64,000 nt of DNA from Sphingopyxis sp. H073 (GCF_001468395.1 NZ_LNSG01000002.1:124001-188000), one strand, 5' to 3'. Positions 24,806-33,745 are shown, counted from the first letter of the stretch. Notes: generated from the letters alone by a model not told the origin. Program-made: numbers and translations.

Positions 24806-26085
24806 CACCCGAACTATCCCGAATTGCAAAGATGCTGATCGACGCCGAGGGCATCAGTGACGTGGAAGCCGAGGCACGCCTTCGAGCCATGACCCTTGAA
24901 ATCGTCGTCGGTGATGGTGCCCACTGTATCGCTGGTCACAATGCGATTCTCACAGCCGTGGCAATCGGTAAAAAGACGTTCGTCGGCGGCGTCGCGGTCC
25001 GGATTGACGACGACGTACCTTTACTCTCCGCACTGCCGGTAGGTCGCACATCGCTGCGCGAGGCGGCCGATCGGTTGGGAGCATCTAAAATCGCGGGCGA
25101 AGCGTCTGTCCGGGTCATCGTCGGGAATGCGGTGGGCGGACCATCGGGAATCTATGCCTGGTGGGACGGCTGGAAAGGCGGGGCAGCGTCGGAGCCCAGG
25201 ATTTCGAGAAACTCAGACAATCCTCTCGCCGGCATTGTGGCAGGCGCGGCGGCCGTAGCACAAGCGTTCGCGCGGCTGCGGAATTCCCCTTGCCCGGATG
25301 TTTCGGAGTTTGATCTCTGGCCGCAGAGCGCTGCAACAGAGCCCCCGCCCTTCGCAACGGTTTATCTTCCCGGTGCGCTGTGGCTGCTGGGTCTCGGCAA
25401 TCTTGGCCAAGCGTTCATGTGGTCGCTTTCGGCGCTTCCCTATCCAGATCCGCGAGCAATCAAGCTAGTGCTGCAGGATGCAGACCGGATAAGCGCCGAG
25501 AATTGGGGAACTTCTGTGCTCGTCCAATCGGGCGAATATGGCGCATACAAAACCGCGCTCGCCGAGGATTGGGCCAAACGAAAAGGCTTCGACGTTCGCC
25601 GCGTAGATCGGTTGCTGGATTCGTATCAGCGCGTGCAAGAAGACGAACCCACGATGGCGCTCTGCGGTTTTGATTCTGTTGGTGCGAGAAAATTCATCGA
25701 CGGTTGCGGCTTCGAGATAGTCATCGATGCCGGCCTCGGCCGCGCGCATACGGATTTTGATGTTTTTCGTGTGACGGTGTTTGATTCCGGTTATTCGGTG
25801 TCGGCCCACTTCCCTGAGCAAGTGCCTCCAAGCTCGGGTGCACCACGCGACTATAAGCAGCTACTCGGGCTGGATGGATGCGGAGCTGCCGAATTTGAGG
25901 GCATTGGGATTGCTGCCCCTTTCGTAAGTTCGATTGCTGCAGCGACAGCAGTGGCGCGGGCTATCGCCATTTGCAGTGGCGTCGCTGTTCCGAGAAATGA
26001 AAAACGGCGGTTGACCAGCGACGGGTCGAAGCTGGCCGCACACGCGGCAGTGAGTGGTCGCGGGATTATGCGCGTCGGTTCTTGA
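24802..26085 (+). CDS. E1-like ThiF-family adenylating enzyme of the ubiquitin-like operon
   Basis: A 427-residue protein that should activate the Ubl C-terminus with ATP. The ThiF/Rossmann part starts near residue 192: LLGLGNLGQAFMWSL (GxGxxG), VLQDADRISAENWGTSVL (the D-x-D-x-x-x-x-x-N-x-x-R-like block), then LCGFDSVGARKFID. Several cysteines lie in the C-terminal half (DGCGF, LDGCGAAEF, AICSGV), any of which might be the thioester site. The first 190 residues (for example GHNAILTAVAIGKKTFVGGV and NPLAGIVAGAAAVAQAF) look like a second, inactive Rossmann-like half, as in two-part E1 enzymes; this is inference. Confidence 0.85.
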   Translation: MTPELSRIAKMLIDAEGISDVEAEARLRAMTLEIVVGDGAHCIAGHNAILTAVAIGKKTFVGGVAVRIDDDVPLLSALPVGRTSLREAADRLGASKIAGEASVRVIVGNAVGGPSGIYAWWDGWKGGAASEPRISRNSDNPLAGIVAGAAAVAQAFARLRNSPCPDVSEFDLWPQSAATEPPPFATVYLPGALWLLGLGNLGQAFMWSLSALPYPDPRAIKLVLQDADRISAENWGTSVLVQSGEYGAYKTALAEDWAKRKGFDVRRVDRLLDSYQRVQEDEPTMALCGFDSVGARKFIDGCGFEIVIDAGLGRAHTDFDVFRVTVFDSGYSVSAHFPEQVPPSSGAPRDYKQLLGLDGCGAAEFEGIGIAAPFVSSIAAATAVARAIAICSGVAVPRNEKRRLTSDGSKLAAHAAVSGRGIMRVGS

Positions 26086-26705
26086 TAGGGCATAACTAGG
26101 CTATCAACTTGGCTCGGTTGTGCCTCCTGGTCGTCGAGATCGCTGGCCGACCGAACTCAAAAGCGGGGAAGGCCTTCCCCTGACGGCCGGCCTAAGGTCC
26201 GTCCGCACCCCTTCCGCAGGGGCTGGCCGCCCCCGCGACGCCCCCAATTTGTGCGCGGATACTGGTGGGCGCTCGCTGCCGGCGGCAGGCGCCAACAGGG
26301 ATCGCGCGTCTGTCCTGACCGCGCTGCGCACTCGGTACGGCTATCTTGGCGGTGGGGCGGCTAAGCACATCTGCGCACGCACGCCTCACCGCCTGCGGCC
26401 GGTCCGAGAGCGCGTTTGTTCCATTGATCCGCCGAGTCGGCGGATAAGTCTTCATCGCTGACGAGCATGTCGCCGCCGCGCGGACGCGGCGGCGTTATCG
26501 ATCGGCCTCCCGTCTGTCGCTGGGTTGGCCGGCTCTCCCCTCTGGGCGCGTCCCGGCGTCCCGCAAGCCGCTACGCGGCTCCTCCTCTTCGTTTCAGCCC
26601 TCCGGGTGCGTGCCGCCTTCCTGGCCGCGCCCGGCAGGTCGTTCTCGCCGCCCACCCCCGCTCCGCCGGGGGCCTGATGGTTAGGGGGCGGGAATGGAGG
26701 ATGAC
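26086..26705. other. 620-bp GC-rich stretch without a confident gene
   Basis: Several overlapping frames are open in this stretch, but none has a ribosome site, a plausible composition or a recognisable motif, and they conflict with one another on both strands. The sequence has runs such as GGCCTTCCCC and GACGGCCGGCC and a strong hairpin at 26471-26494. A stretch like this before a DUF2958-ParB block could hold an origin, partition sites or a structured RNA. Nothing decides between these. Confidence 0.5.
26471..26494. repeat. Perfect 10-bp inverted repeat (CGCCGCCGCG / CGCGGCGGCG)
   Basis: A perfect hairpin with a CGGA loop in the gene-poor stretch before the DUF2958 gene. It has no T-tract. 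It may be a structured RNA end, a replication or partition site, or chance in very GC-rich DNA. Confidence 0.6.
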
Positions 26706-27149
26706 ATGGGAAAGACCAAAGAACGCCGCGATGGGGGCAAGCTACTGTCCGCTGAACTTCATGACGCCTTGCGCGCGAATGACGAGGCGCGACGTGCTGC
26801 CGTGATGGCGGGTGCGGTGGAGCCGGATTTCGTACCGGTTGCCAAACTCTTCTCGCCGGTCGGTGCGGCGACGTGGCTCGCGACCGAATTGGGCGAGGAT
26901 GGCGATACGCTGTTCGGGTTGGCCGATCTTGGGTTCGGCTGTCCCGAACTCGGTTCGTTCAGCCTGTCCGAACTCGCGTCGGTGCGGCTGCCCTTCGGTC
27001 TGGGCATCGAGCGCGATCTGGGCTTTGTATCCGAGGTTCCGTTGTCGGGCTGGACGGGCGCGGCACGGCGCGCGGGATCGATCATCACCGCCGAACAGAA
27101 TTTCCGCCGTGCCGCGCGTGGCGACGAGCTTCCGAAGCCCAAGGGCTGA
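26706..27149 (+). CDS. DUF2958 family protein
   Basis: A 147-residue protein with the DUF2958 pattern: KLFSPVGAATWLATELGEDG, TLFGLADLGFGCPELGSFSL, SELASVRLPFGLGIERDLGF. The family occurs on plasmids and integrative elements, often beside ParB and antirestriction genes; its role is not established. The ATG at 26706 has GGAGG six bases upstream, which sets it apart from an in-frame ATG at 26694 that contains that ribosome site. The ParB-like gene follows after 99 bases. Confidence 0.82.
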   Translation: MGKTKERRDGGKLLSAELHDALRANDEARRAAVMAGAVEPDFVPVAKLFSPVGAATWLATELGEDGDTLFGLADLGFGCPELGSFSLSELASVRLPFGLGIERDLGFVSEVPLSGWTGAARRAGSIITAEQNFRRAARGDELPKPKG

Positions 27150-27248
27150 GGCAGACGCGGGCGGCGCGTCTCGCCGCCGAACCTAAGCCGGTCCGCCCAA
27201 TCGCGAAACTCGACGGACCGGCACCTTCCACGAAGAAAGGTGAAGACA

Positions 27249-28982
27249 ATGAAACTCGACTTTATCGACCTTGGCAAGCTGTCGATCAGCAAGACCAACA
27301 TGCGTTACGCCAAGAAGGCGCCCGATGTGGCGGATATTCTGCCGACCGTTCGCGCGCGCGGTGTTCTCGTTCCGCTGATCGTCCGGCCGAACTGCGCCGA
27401 AGGTGCGTTCGAGATCGTGGCGGGCGCGCGTCGCTTCACGGCGGCGACCATCATCGCGGGTGAAAGGGGGGAAGCCGATCCGCTGCCCTGCGCGATCCTC
27501 GAAGAAGGCGACAATGCCGCCGCGCTCGAAGCCTCGTTGATCGAGAATGTCGCGCGGCGCGATGCCGACGAGGTGACGCAATGGGTCACCTATACGCGGC
27601 TGGTTCGCGAGGGCCGGAGCATCGCCGATATTTCCGACACGTTCGGAATGCCCGAGGCAATGGTGAAACGCATCCTCGCGCTCGGCAATCTGCTGCCGCG
27701 CATTCGCTCGCTCTATGCCAAGGAGAAGATCAGCGCCGGCACGGTCCGGCACCTGACGATGGCCGCCAAATCACAGCAGCGTGCGTGGCTGGCGCTGTTC
27801 GATGACGCGGATGCCTATTGCCCGCAGGGCCAGCAGCTCAAGAACTGGCTGTTCGGGGGCGGCGCGATCAGTGTGGCCCACTCCCTGTTCGACATCGAGG
27901 CGAGCGGCCTCGCGATCATTGCCGACCTGTTCGGGGATGAGCGCTATTTCGCGGACAGCGATGCTTTCTGGACCGCGCAGCTTGCCGCCGTCGAGGAACG
28001 GCGGGCGCGCTTTCTGGACGCGGGGTGGAACGAGGTCGTCGTCCTGCCCAAGGGCGATTATTTTCGCGAATGGGAACATCGCCCCGCGGCGAAGCGCAAG
28101 GGCGGGCGCATCTATATCGAGGTTCGCGATAGCGGCGAGGTCGATATCCACGAGGGCTACGTGACGGCCAAGGAAGCGGCGCGGCTCGAAAAGGGCGAGA
28201 AGATCGAGGCCGCGCCGAAAGCCTCGCGTCCCGAACTGACCGCGCGGATGCAGACCTATGTCGACCTGCATCGCCATGCCGCCGTTCGCGCCGAACTGAC
28301 CGGCCATCCAGCGGTCGCTCTGCGTTTGATGGTTGCCCATGCGATTGCGGGGTCGCCGCTCTGGAATGTGCGGGTCGAGCCGCAGTCGGCCAAGGATGAC
28401 GACGTACGCGAAAGCATCGAGGTCAGCAGGGCCGAGGCGGTGTTCGACGAGAAGCGGCGCGCCGTGCTGGCGCTGCTCGGTTTCGATGCCGAGGAACCGA
28501 CCGTGGCCGGCGGCAATCCGATGCCGCTCGCGGACCTGTTCCAGCGACTGCTCGACCTGCCCGACCGTGCGGTAATGGACGTCATCGCTATCGTCATGGG
28601 TGAGACGCTGGTCGCCGGGAGCGCGGCAGTTGAAGCGGTCGGCCTCCCCATCGGTATCGATATGGCGGCGTGGTGGGGCGCCGACGACGCCTTCTTCGCC
28701 GGTCTTCGCGACAAGGAGGTGCTGACCGCGCTTGTCGCCGAGGTCGGAGGGAACGAGGTTGCCGCCGCCAATGCCAGAGAGAAGAGCGCGACCTTGAAGG
28801 CGATCGTTCGCGATCATCTGGACGGCAGCAATGGGCGTGCCAAAGTCGAAGGGTGGGTGCCGAGGTGGATGGCGTTTCCCGCCGCCGCCTACACCGAGCG
28901 CGGCGGGGTCGATGTCATGGTCGAGGATAGCGAAGCAACTATTCAAAAAACCGAGGAAGAACCGCAGCGCAAAGCCGCGTAA
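27249..28982 (+). CDS. ParB/Spo0J-family protein (577 aa)
   Basis: A ParB-type nuclease/partition-like protein. The N-terminal ParB domain is clear: LGKLSISKTNMRYAKKAPDV, RGVLVPLIVRPN, VAGARRFTAA and SLIENVARRDADEVTQWVTY, followed by an HTH (SIADISDTFGMPEAMVKRI). The remaining 380 or so residues have no recognised domain. This long type is common on sphingomonad plasmids and integrative elements. ATG 27249 is chosen over GTG 27240 because AAGG lies at better spacing. No ParA partner is nearby, so it may act in gene control or stability rather than classical partition. Confidence 0.85.
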   Translation: MKLDFIDLGKLSISKTNMRYAKKAPDVADILPTVRARGVLVPLIVRPNCAEGAFEIVAGARRFTAATIIAGERGEADPLPCAILEEGDNAAALEASLIENVARRDADEVTQWVTYTRLVREGRSIADISDTFGMPEAMVKRILALGNLLPRIRSLYAKEKISAGTVRHLTMAAKSQQRAWLALFDDADAYCPQGQQLKNWLFGGGAISVAHSLFDIEASGLAIIADLFGDERYFADSDAFWTAQLAAVEERRARFLDAGWNEVVVLPKGDYFREWEHRPAAKRKGGRIYIEVRDSGEVDIHEGYVTAKEAARLEKGEKIEAAPKASRPELTARMQTYVDLHRHAAVRAELTGHPAVALRLMVAHAIAGSPLWNVRVEPQSAKDDDVRESIEVSRAEAVFDEKRRAVLALLGFDAEEPTVAGGNPMPLADLFQRLLDLPDRAVMDVIAIVMGETLVAGSAAVEAVGLPIGIDMAAWWGADDAFFAGLRDKEVLTALVAEVGGNEVAAANAREKSATLKAIVRDHLDGSNGRAKVEGWVPRWMAFPAAAYTERGGVDVMVEDSEATIQKTEEEPQRKAA

Positions 28983-29252
28983 AGCTAGGGGGCGGCGATG
29001 TTCGCCGTCCCTAAGCCTTAGTGCCGAAAAATCGCGCGCCGCTCGCCCGTTCCGGGCGGGCGGCGCGATAGTTCTGCCGCCTCGTTTCGGGACGGTGTGC
29101 CAATAGTTAACGGACTCGACTCCCCGTTGGCCTAGCGCAATTATCGCGGCGGGTCACAGCCCCTTGGAACCGGTGCTCCTTCTCGAGGCGAGGCGCGTCC
29201 GGCGTCTCGGGGAGGGCGGCCCAACCGCTCGGCTTGTGCAAGGAGAAATCCA

Positions 29253-29390
29253 ATGAGCAAGACGCGCAAAATTGGTCGTGATGCCGGAACCGGCAAATTT
29301 ATCACGATCAAGGAGGCTCAACGCCGCCCCAAGGGTGCGGTCGTCGAGACTCTCCATGTCGTGAAGAAGGTCAAGCGCCCTAAGCTGTAA
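29253..29390 (+). CDS. Small basic protein (45 aa) of mobile elements
   Basis: A 45-residue basic protein: MSKTRKIGRDAGTGKFITIK, then EAQRRPKGAVVETLHVVKK and a lysine-rich end. It has a strong ribosome site (AAGGAGAA, 29240-29247) and a good ATG. Similar short proteins starting with a RKIGRDAxTGxF phrase are frequent on plasmids and islands; no function is known. Upstream, 28983-29252 shows no other gene. Confidence 0.75.
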   Translation: MSKTRKIGRDAGTGKFITIKEAQRRPKGAVVETLHVVKKVKRPKL

Positions 29391-29520
29391 GCCTTCCGAA
29401 CGGGGGTCCGTCAGAGGAAACTCTGGCGGGCCTCCGCGAACTTGAATCAGAGGGCGCACGCTGCGTCAATCAATTTCGATTTCTTCGCTTGCGTCACTCG
29501 CCCTCGTCAAAGGCCTTATC

Positions 29521-30462
29521 TTAGACAGGCGCTAGGTGTTGAAGCTGCGAGGGGGGCTCGGGAGCGACGCCCAATGTCTCTATCTCTGCTATGCGCTCGA
29601 ATTCGACGAGATATTCTTGGCGATGCAGCGTTAGCCAGCGCGCCACGTTCGGATTGGCAAGTAGCTTCGAGAGATAACCGCGCGCGAGCGTCAAATGAAG
29701 ATTGTCGATGCCGTAGCTATCCTCAACCGACGTAATACGGCTCTGAAGGACCGCAAGCTCCCTTTCCATTCGAGCTATTTGCTGCCCGTCGGGTGTGGGG
29801 GTTCGTCCGGGCCTGCCCTTGTGCTTGATCAATTGGTCGGGTGACGTCGCGGCGAGGAGAGCGCTTGCAAAAACCGAACTGAAATTGTTCTGCCCAGCCA
29901 TGAGATCGGCGGCTTCGATCTGGCGAATGGGAGACATGCGCCTCAGAATATCGAACACCTTGATCGAACAATTTGTCTCTTTCAGCTTCTCCGCCACGTC
30001 GGGGCTAATTCCATCCAACAGCCTGAAGCGCTTCACGATCGTGTCAGCCTCAAGGCCGAGCGCTTCCGCTATTTGCGCCGGCGCGACGCCTCGTTCGACC
30101 GCTCGCACGATCATCCTGTGCTCCTGAACGGGCGGAAGGCGGCTGATACGCTTGTTGTATGTGTAGGTGTCCTCTTCCGTCGCGAGCAGGCATTCGACTT
30201 CTTCTATGCCAAGCTGTTTGAGGGCTTCGATCCGCAAATGGCCGTCGAGAAGATAATATCTTTGATCGTTTCCCGGCGCGGCGATGACAGCTGGTGCCTC
30301 GACCAAGCCAATGGCTTTTATCGAACTCAATATTTGCCCATACTTCCCGCTTTCGAGTGCGCCCTGCCGCAAGCTTTTAAGCGGTACGATCGCGGCGATC
30401 GGTACGGTGACAAAGTCTCTGTCGAATGCCGCGCGGACCCGGCCTTCATCAATCGGCTGCAT
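29521..30462 (-). CDS. RepB C-terminal-type partition protein
   Basis: A 313-residue ParB-like protein of the type with a plasmid partitioning RepB C-terminal domain. Seen: VTVPIAAIVPLKSLRQGALE, YYLLDGHLRIEALKQLGI (ParB box), an HTH (GVAPAQIAEALGLEADTIVK), then a long helical part (IARMERELAVLQSRITSVED). Its start overlaps the end of the upstream ParB-like gene by 14 bases, and both follow the serine recombinase gene. The three genes form a recurrent alphaproteobacterial cassette; its exact role is unknown to me. Confidence 0.82.
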   Translation of the reverse strand: MQPIDEGRVRAAFDRDFVTVPIAAIVPLKSLRQGALESGKYGQILSSIKAIGLVEAPAVIAAPGNDQRYYLLDGHLRIEALKQLGIEEVECLLATEEDTYTYNKRISRLPPVQEHRMIVRAVERGVAPAQIAEALGLEADTIVKRFRLLDGISPDVAEKLKETNCSIKVFDILRRMSPIRQIEAADLMAGQNNFSSVFASALLAATSPDQLIKHKGRPGRTPTPDGQQIARMERELAVLQSRITSVEDSYGIDNLHLTLARGYLSKLLANPNVARWLTLHRQEYLVEFERIAEIETLGVAPEPPSQLQHLAPV

Positions 30463-31351
30463 GACCTGCCATCCTTAGTTCAAGCCAGCGCGGAACCTGG
30501 TCGAGGCTCTCGGCGCGTAGCATCGTGTGAAACCCATCGTCGGCCAGCAATTCCTTCATTGCTTCGACGACGAATAGGAGCCGGGTCTGCGCGAACTCGG
30601 ATTTCTTGACCAACAGTCGCTGCTTCTCCGCTTCGCGCTGGTAAATTTCCATCAACTGACTGGCAGTGAGCCGGCGCGAAGTGCGTTTGCGACCAAGCCT
30701 GCCGTCTGGCAAACCCTTGTTGCGGGCTTCCAGTCTGGCTTCCAGCAATCGCCGAACCGCCGTCAGCTTCTTCCCTCGCAGATCGCCTTTTTCGTATGCG
30801 TCGAGCAATATTCGCTGCGCCTCGTCCGATTCCGCGCGTGAAATTTCGATCGCCAAAGTAATAGGGATGAGCCCCGTCTCTACCGCCGAGAGAAGTCGCT
30901 CCTCACCACGCGAGATCAAGTTGAGAACCAGATTTACCCAAGATGCCGACACGCCGATTTTTTCCGCGATCGCTGTCTCGGTATGTCCCCGCTTCCTGAG
31001 TTCGCCAACCTCGCGGATGAGATCGATTGGCCGGTGATGCCGCCGCGCGATGTTTTCGACGAGGCTCATGACAAGGCACTCGCTCTCGGTCGCCTCGATC
31101 ACCACCGCAGGTATCTCCTCCTCTCCGAGCATCTGGAATGCTTCTAGACGCCCCTCGCCGCACACGAGGTCATATACGAGGCCGCCACTTCCCGCCCTTC
31201 GGCTCACCGTGATCGGGCGTTTCAAACCGATCGCCTCGATATTGTCGACGATTTCTCGGTGCTGCCGCTTGTTGCGCCCGCGGGGGTTGAGAACATTGAT
31301 CCGTGATAACGGGATCATCTCTATATGCTGTGCGCGGGAAACGTCGCTCAT
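30449..31351 (-). CDS. ParB/RepB-family protein (300 aa)
   Basis: ParB-like protein with EMIPLSRINVLNPRGRNKRQ, then IEAIGLKRPITVSRR, VCGEGRLEAFQMLGEEEIPA and SLVENIARRHHRPIDLIREV, followed by an HTH (HTETAIAEKIGVSASWVNLV). The ATG at 31351 overlaps the recombinase stop by 4 bases (ATGA), a better start than the open frame up to 31609. The basic segment GLPDGRLGRKRTSRRL may contact DNA. It is the middle gene of a three-gene minus-strand operon. Confidence 0.85.
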   Translation of the reverse strand: MSDVSRAQHIEMIPLSRINVLNPRGRNKRQHREIVDNIEAIGLKRPITVSRRAGSGGLVYDLVCGEGRLEAFQMLGEEEIPAVVIEATESECLVMSLVENIARRHHRPIDLIREVGELRKRGHTETAIAEKIGVSASWVNLVLNLISRGEERLLSAVETGLIPITLAIEISRAESDEAQRILLDAYEKGDLRGKKLTAVRRLLEARLEARNKGLPDGRLGRKRTSRRLTASQLMEIYQREAEKQRLLVKKSEFAQTRLLFVVEAMKELLADDGFHTMLRAESLDQVPRWLELRMAGHAAD

Positions 31352-32919
31352 GCGACCTCGCCCAGCGGCACCGGAGCAGCGATATGGTAAAGATAATCGA
31401 GGCACTCGAAACGATAAGCATCGAGACCCAATCCATTGTCCTCCGCCAGCCGTAGCCGTCGCGCCGCGAGATCGATGCGAGGAAACAGATAATAGTCGAG
31501 CGGTCTCCGGTTCATCCGGTCCATTCGGACGACGATCGTGATGTCCGGAAGAAGGGCGGTGTCGAACCGAGGCTTCCAGCGCAGCAATCCAGTCGGCGTG
31601 GACGTGCAACGGGCGATGACTATGGACAGGCTGAACTCGCCGTTGACGAGAAGCCGCTCGCCTTTGTCGTCTTGGCCGACGACACTACCCATCTCGACCA
31701 GACCCTCCAGAACATCTTTCACCACATCGGGGTGCAGGCGTCGAAGGGCTCGGTTGATTTCAATATAGCGGTAATCGTGGTCTGGCCGATAACCCACTAA
31801 GCTGTAGGCTTGCAGCAGGCTCCCGAACCGCGACCCATAAGCACTGCTTGAGGCCATTCCGTCGGATTCGTCGATGATGAGGCCGGAGAGTAGTCCCCGG
31901 CGTTCGTAAAGATCGCGAAGTGCGCCGAGCATTTCTTCGTCGCTGAGTCGGAATGAGCGCGCCCCGATAATGGATCGCGCCGCTTCGAACAGATCGCGCT
32001 CAACGATCGCATCAAAGGCGCCCTCCGCCCGGATCCAGATGCCCGGATCGTTTCGAACGCGCTTCTTCTTGAGCTTGAAGGATTGTCGGTTCCAGACATT
32101 GTCGCCGACATATTTCTCGTTGATTAGCACCTGATGAACTGTGCCTCGGGTCCAAGGACGATCGAGGTCGGTGCGGATTCCGCGCCGATTGAGCCCATCA
32201 GCGATTTGAGCCTCGGTCTGCCCTTCATGAACGAAGGCCCGATAGACATCGCGAACGACCTCCACTTCCTCGCTCGGGCCGAGAGTGAGGATAACGCGAT
32301 CGGTTTGAATGCTTTTGTGCTCTCCACGCCTCAGCACGGCCTTCACATGACCCTGTTCGTCGACAAGCGTCCGCCGAAGCCCGAAACCCGCGCCGCCGCC
32401 TTGGCGGAACCCTTTTTCAATTAGTCGGCCTTGACCGGCGAAAACCTTCGCCGATAGCTCGCGACTATACTCGCCAGCCATGGCGCGCTTGACGCCCTTT
32501 ACGATCGTCGAGACCGGGCTGCCGTCATTGTCGAACTGCTCCGCGCAATATTCGACGGCGATCCCTGCCCGTTTACAGATATATTCGTAGTAGGCGCTCT
32601 CGTCGGCGTCCTGGAACCGGCCCCAGCGACTGACATCATAGACCAAAACCATCGTGAAATCGGTTGTCCCGGCCTGAACATCCTCGATCAATTTTTTGAG
32701 AGCGTCCCGGCCGTCGATGCTCAATCCGCTTTTTCCGGCGTCGGCATAGGTTCTGACGATCTCAATTCCGCGAGTCTCAGCGTACCGGCGGATTGCCTCA
32801 CCTTGATTCTCGGTGGAGTAACGCTGGTGATCGGTCGACATCCGCACATATTCGGCAGCGCGCACCGTCGGCGACAGCGCTTCGCCTTCTTTTCGGAACT
32901 GATCGGACCATTCTGCCAC
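31348..32919 (-). CDS. Large serine recombinase
   Basis: A 523-residue serine site-specific recombinase. The resolvase domain has the catalytic serine in AAEYVRMSTDHQRYS, then YADAGKSGLSIDGRDAL and LVYDVSRWGRFQDADES. The recombinase domain follows (GGGAGFGLRRTLVDEQG, QIADGLNRRGIRTDLDRPW, HQVLINEKYVGDNVWNR). The frame is open back to 33141, but the start is placed at the GTG at 32919, just ahead of the conserved part, leaving room for a divergent promoter towards the HTH gene at 33029. It might integrate the element or resolve multimers; its sites are not identified. Confidence 0.88.
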   Translation of the reverse strand: MAEWSDQFRKEGEALSPTVRAAEYVRMSTDHQRYSTENQGEAIRRYAETRGIEIVRTYADAGKSGLSIDGRDALKKLIEDVQAGTTDFTMVLVYDVSRWGRFQDADESAYYEYICKRAGIAVEYCAEQFDNDGSPVSTIVKGVKRAMAGEYSRELSAKVFAGQGRLIEKGFRQGGGAGFGLRRTLVDEQGHVKAVLRRGEHKSIQTDRVILTLGPSEEVEVVRDVYRAFVHEGQTEAQIADGLNRRGIRTDLDRPWTRGTVHQVLINEKYVGDNVWNRQSFKLKKKRVRNDPGIWIRAEGAFDAIVERDLFEAARSIIGARSFRLSDEEMLGALRDLYERRGLLSGLIIDESDGMASSSAYGSRFGSLLQAYSLVGYRPDHDYRYIEINRALRRLHPDVVKDVLEGLVEMGSVVGQDDKGERLLVNGEFSLSIVIARCTSTPTGLLRWKPRFDTALLPDITIVVRMDRMNRRPLDYYLFPRIDLAARRLRLAEDNGLGLDAYRFECLDYLYHIAAPVPLGEVA

Positions 32920-33028
32920 TTCACCAGCCCCAAATCTAAAGAGGATGGCTCCCAGGGTTCGGCCGTATGCGATCCCTACGAGTCGATGACGCAACGCGGG
33001 GTGAGTATAGACGGCGAGGAGAGGTAAG

Positions 33029-33388
33029 ATGTTGCCGAAAACGGGCAAGAGTTTACCGCAACGACAGGCCGACATCACCTTCGCGGAACTGGTTTCAGCC
33101 GCGCTCACGGAGGAAGTCGGAGAGACCCATCGAGGGGTCAAAACGCTGATGCGATGGACGGGCGCCAGCGAGCGATGTGTGAAGCATTGGCTCGCTGGAA
33201 CTCACGCTCCTAGTGGATCGCACCTACTCGCGCTGATGCGACATTCGGACGAACTTCTGCGTCACCTGCTCATCGCCGCCGGGCGGCGCGAAGCTACTGT
33301 TGGGCTCGAGCTCGCCAGCTTGCGCTTTAAGCTTCGCGAGCTCTTACTGTTGATAGACGAAGGAGGCGCGCCGCCAATACGTCACTGA
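33029..33388 (+). CDS. Small HTH-like DNA-binding protein
   Basis: A 119-residue protein with a strong ribosome site (GGAGAGG, about 33017-33023). The middle resembles an Xre-like HTH: GVKTLMRWTGASERCVKHWL followed by AGTHAPSGSHLLALMRHSD, where W-L-A-G-T-x-x-P is typical of the recognition-helix end. The C-terminus is leucine-rich (ELASLRFKLRELLLLID), possibly for dimerisation. It is divergent from the serine recombinase operon across 109 bases and is a good candidate for its regulator. Confidence 0.72.
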   Translation: MLPKTGKSLPQRQADITFAELVSAALTEEVGETHRGVKTLMRWTGASERCVKHWLAGTHAPSGSHLLALMRHSDELLRHLLIAAGRREATVGLELASLRFKLRELLLLIDEGGAPPIRH

Positions 33389-33409
33389 CGCGCTGCCTCC
33401 TCCGAACTA

Positions 33410-33745
33410 TCATTCGCCCGGCATGGTATTGGTCGAAGCGTAGTCCTTGAACTTGTCCGTAAAGTTCGCGTGATAGTCGTCGATCTGCATCTGCGCATTT
33501 TCCTCGGCATCGGCTTGCGAATCGCCGCCCGCCCGGTTGGTCGCCGTAACCGCTGCCTTAAATGCCGATTGTTCTGTGTCGCACGCCGACTTCACGGAAA
33601 GTTCAAACTCCGCCTCCGTCACCTTGGCCTCAAGCTGCTTCTTGAGATGCTCGCGGAGGCATTTCGTGAAGGCGGCTCGCGTCGCGTCGACATTGCCGGC
33701 CGGTGCTGGCGCCATTGCAGCCAAAAGAATTGAAGCGATAAGCAT
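33410..33745 (-). CDS. Hypothetical exported protein
   Basis: A 111-residue protein with a short hydrophobic N-terminus (MLIASILLAAMAPAPAGNV) that looks like a signal peptide, followed by a charged helical region with two cysteines (FTKCLREHLKKQLEAKVTEA, VKSACDTEQSAFKAAV) that could form a disulfide in the periplasm. The ATG at 33745 follows GGGAG at suitable spacing. No family was recognised. It is the last gene of the accessory region before the gene-poor junction. Confidence 0.65.
   Translation of the reverse strand: MLIASILLAAMAPAPAGNVDATRAAFTKCLREHLKKQLEAKVTEAEFELSVKSACDTEQSAFKAAVTATNRAGGDSQADAEENAQMQIDDYHANFTDKFKDYASTNTMPGE

Noticed and set aside
26120..26461. Open frame of 113 codons and several overlapping ones on both strands
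   Set aside because: No ribosome site, arginine/proline-heavy composition typical of chance frames in GC-rich DNA, and mutual conflict of frames.
27771..28946. 391-codon open frame on the minus strand
   Set aside because: Antisense shadow of the ParB-like gene, with no ribosome site or family likeness.
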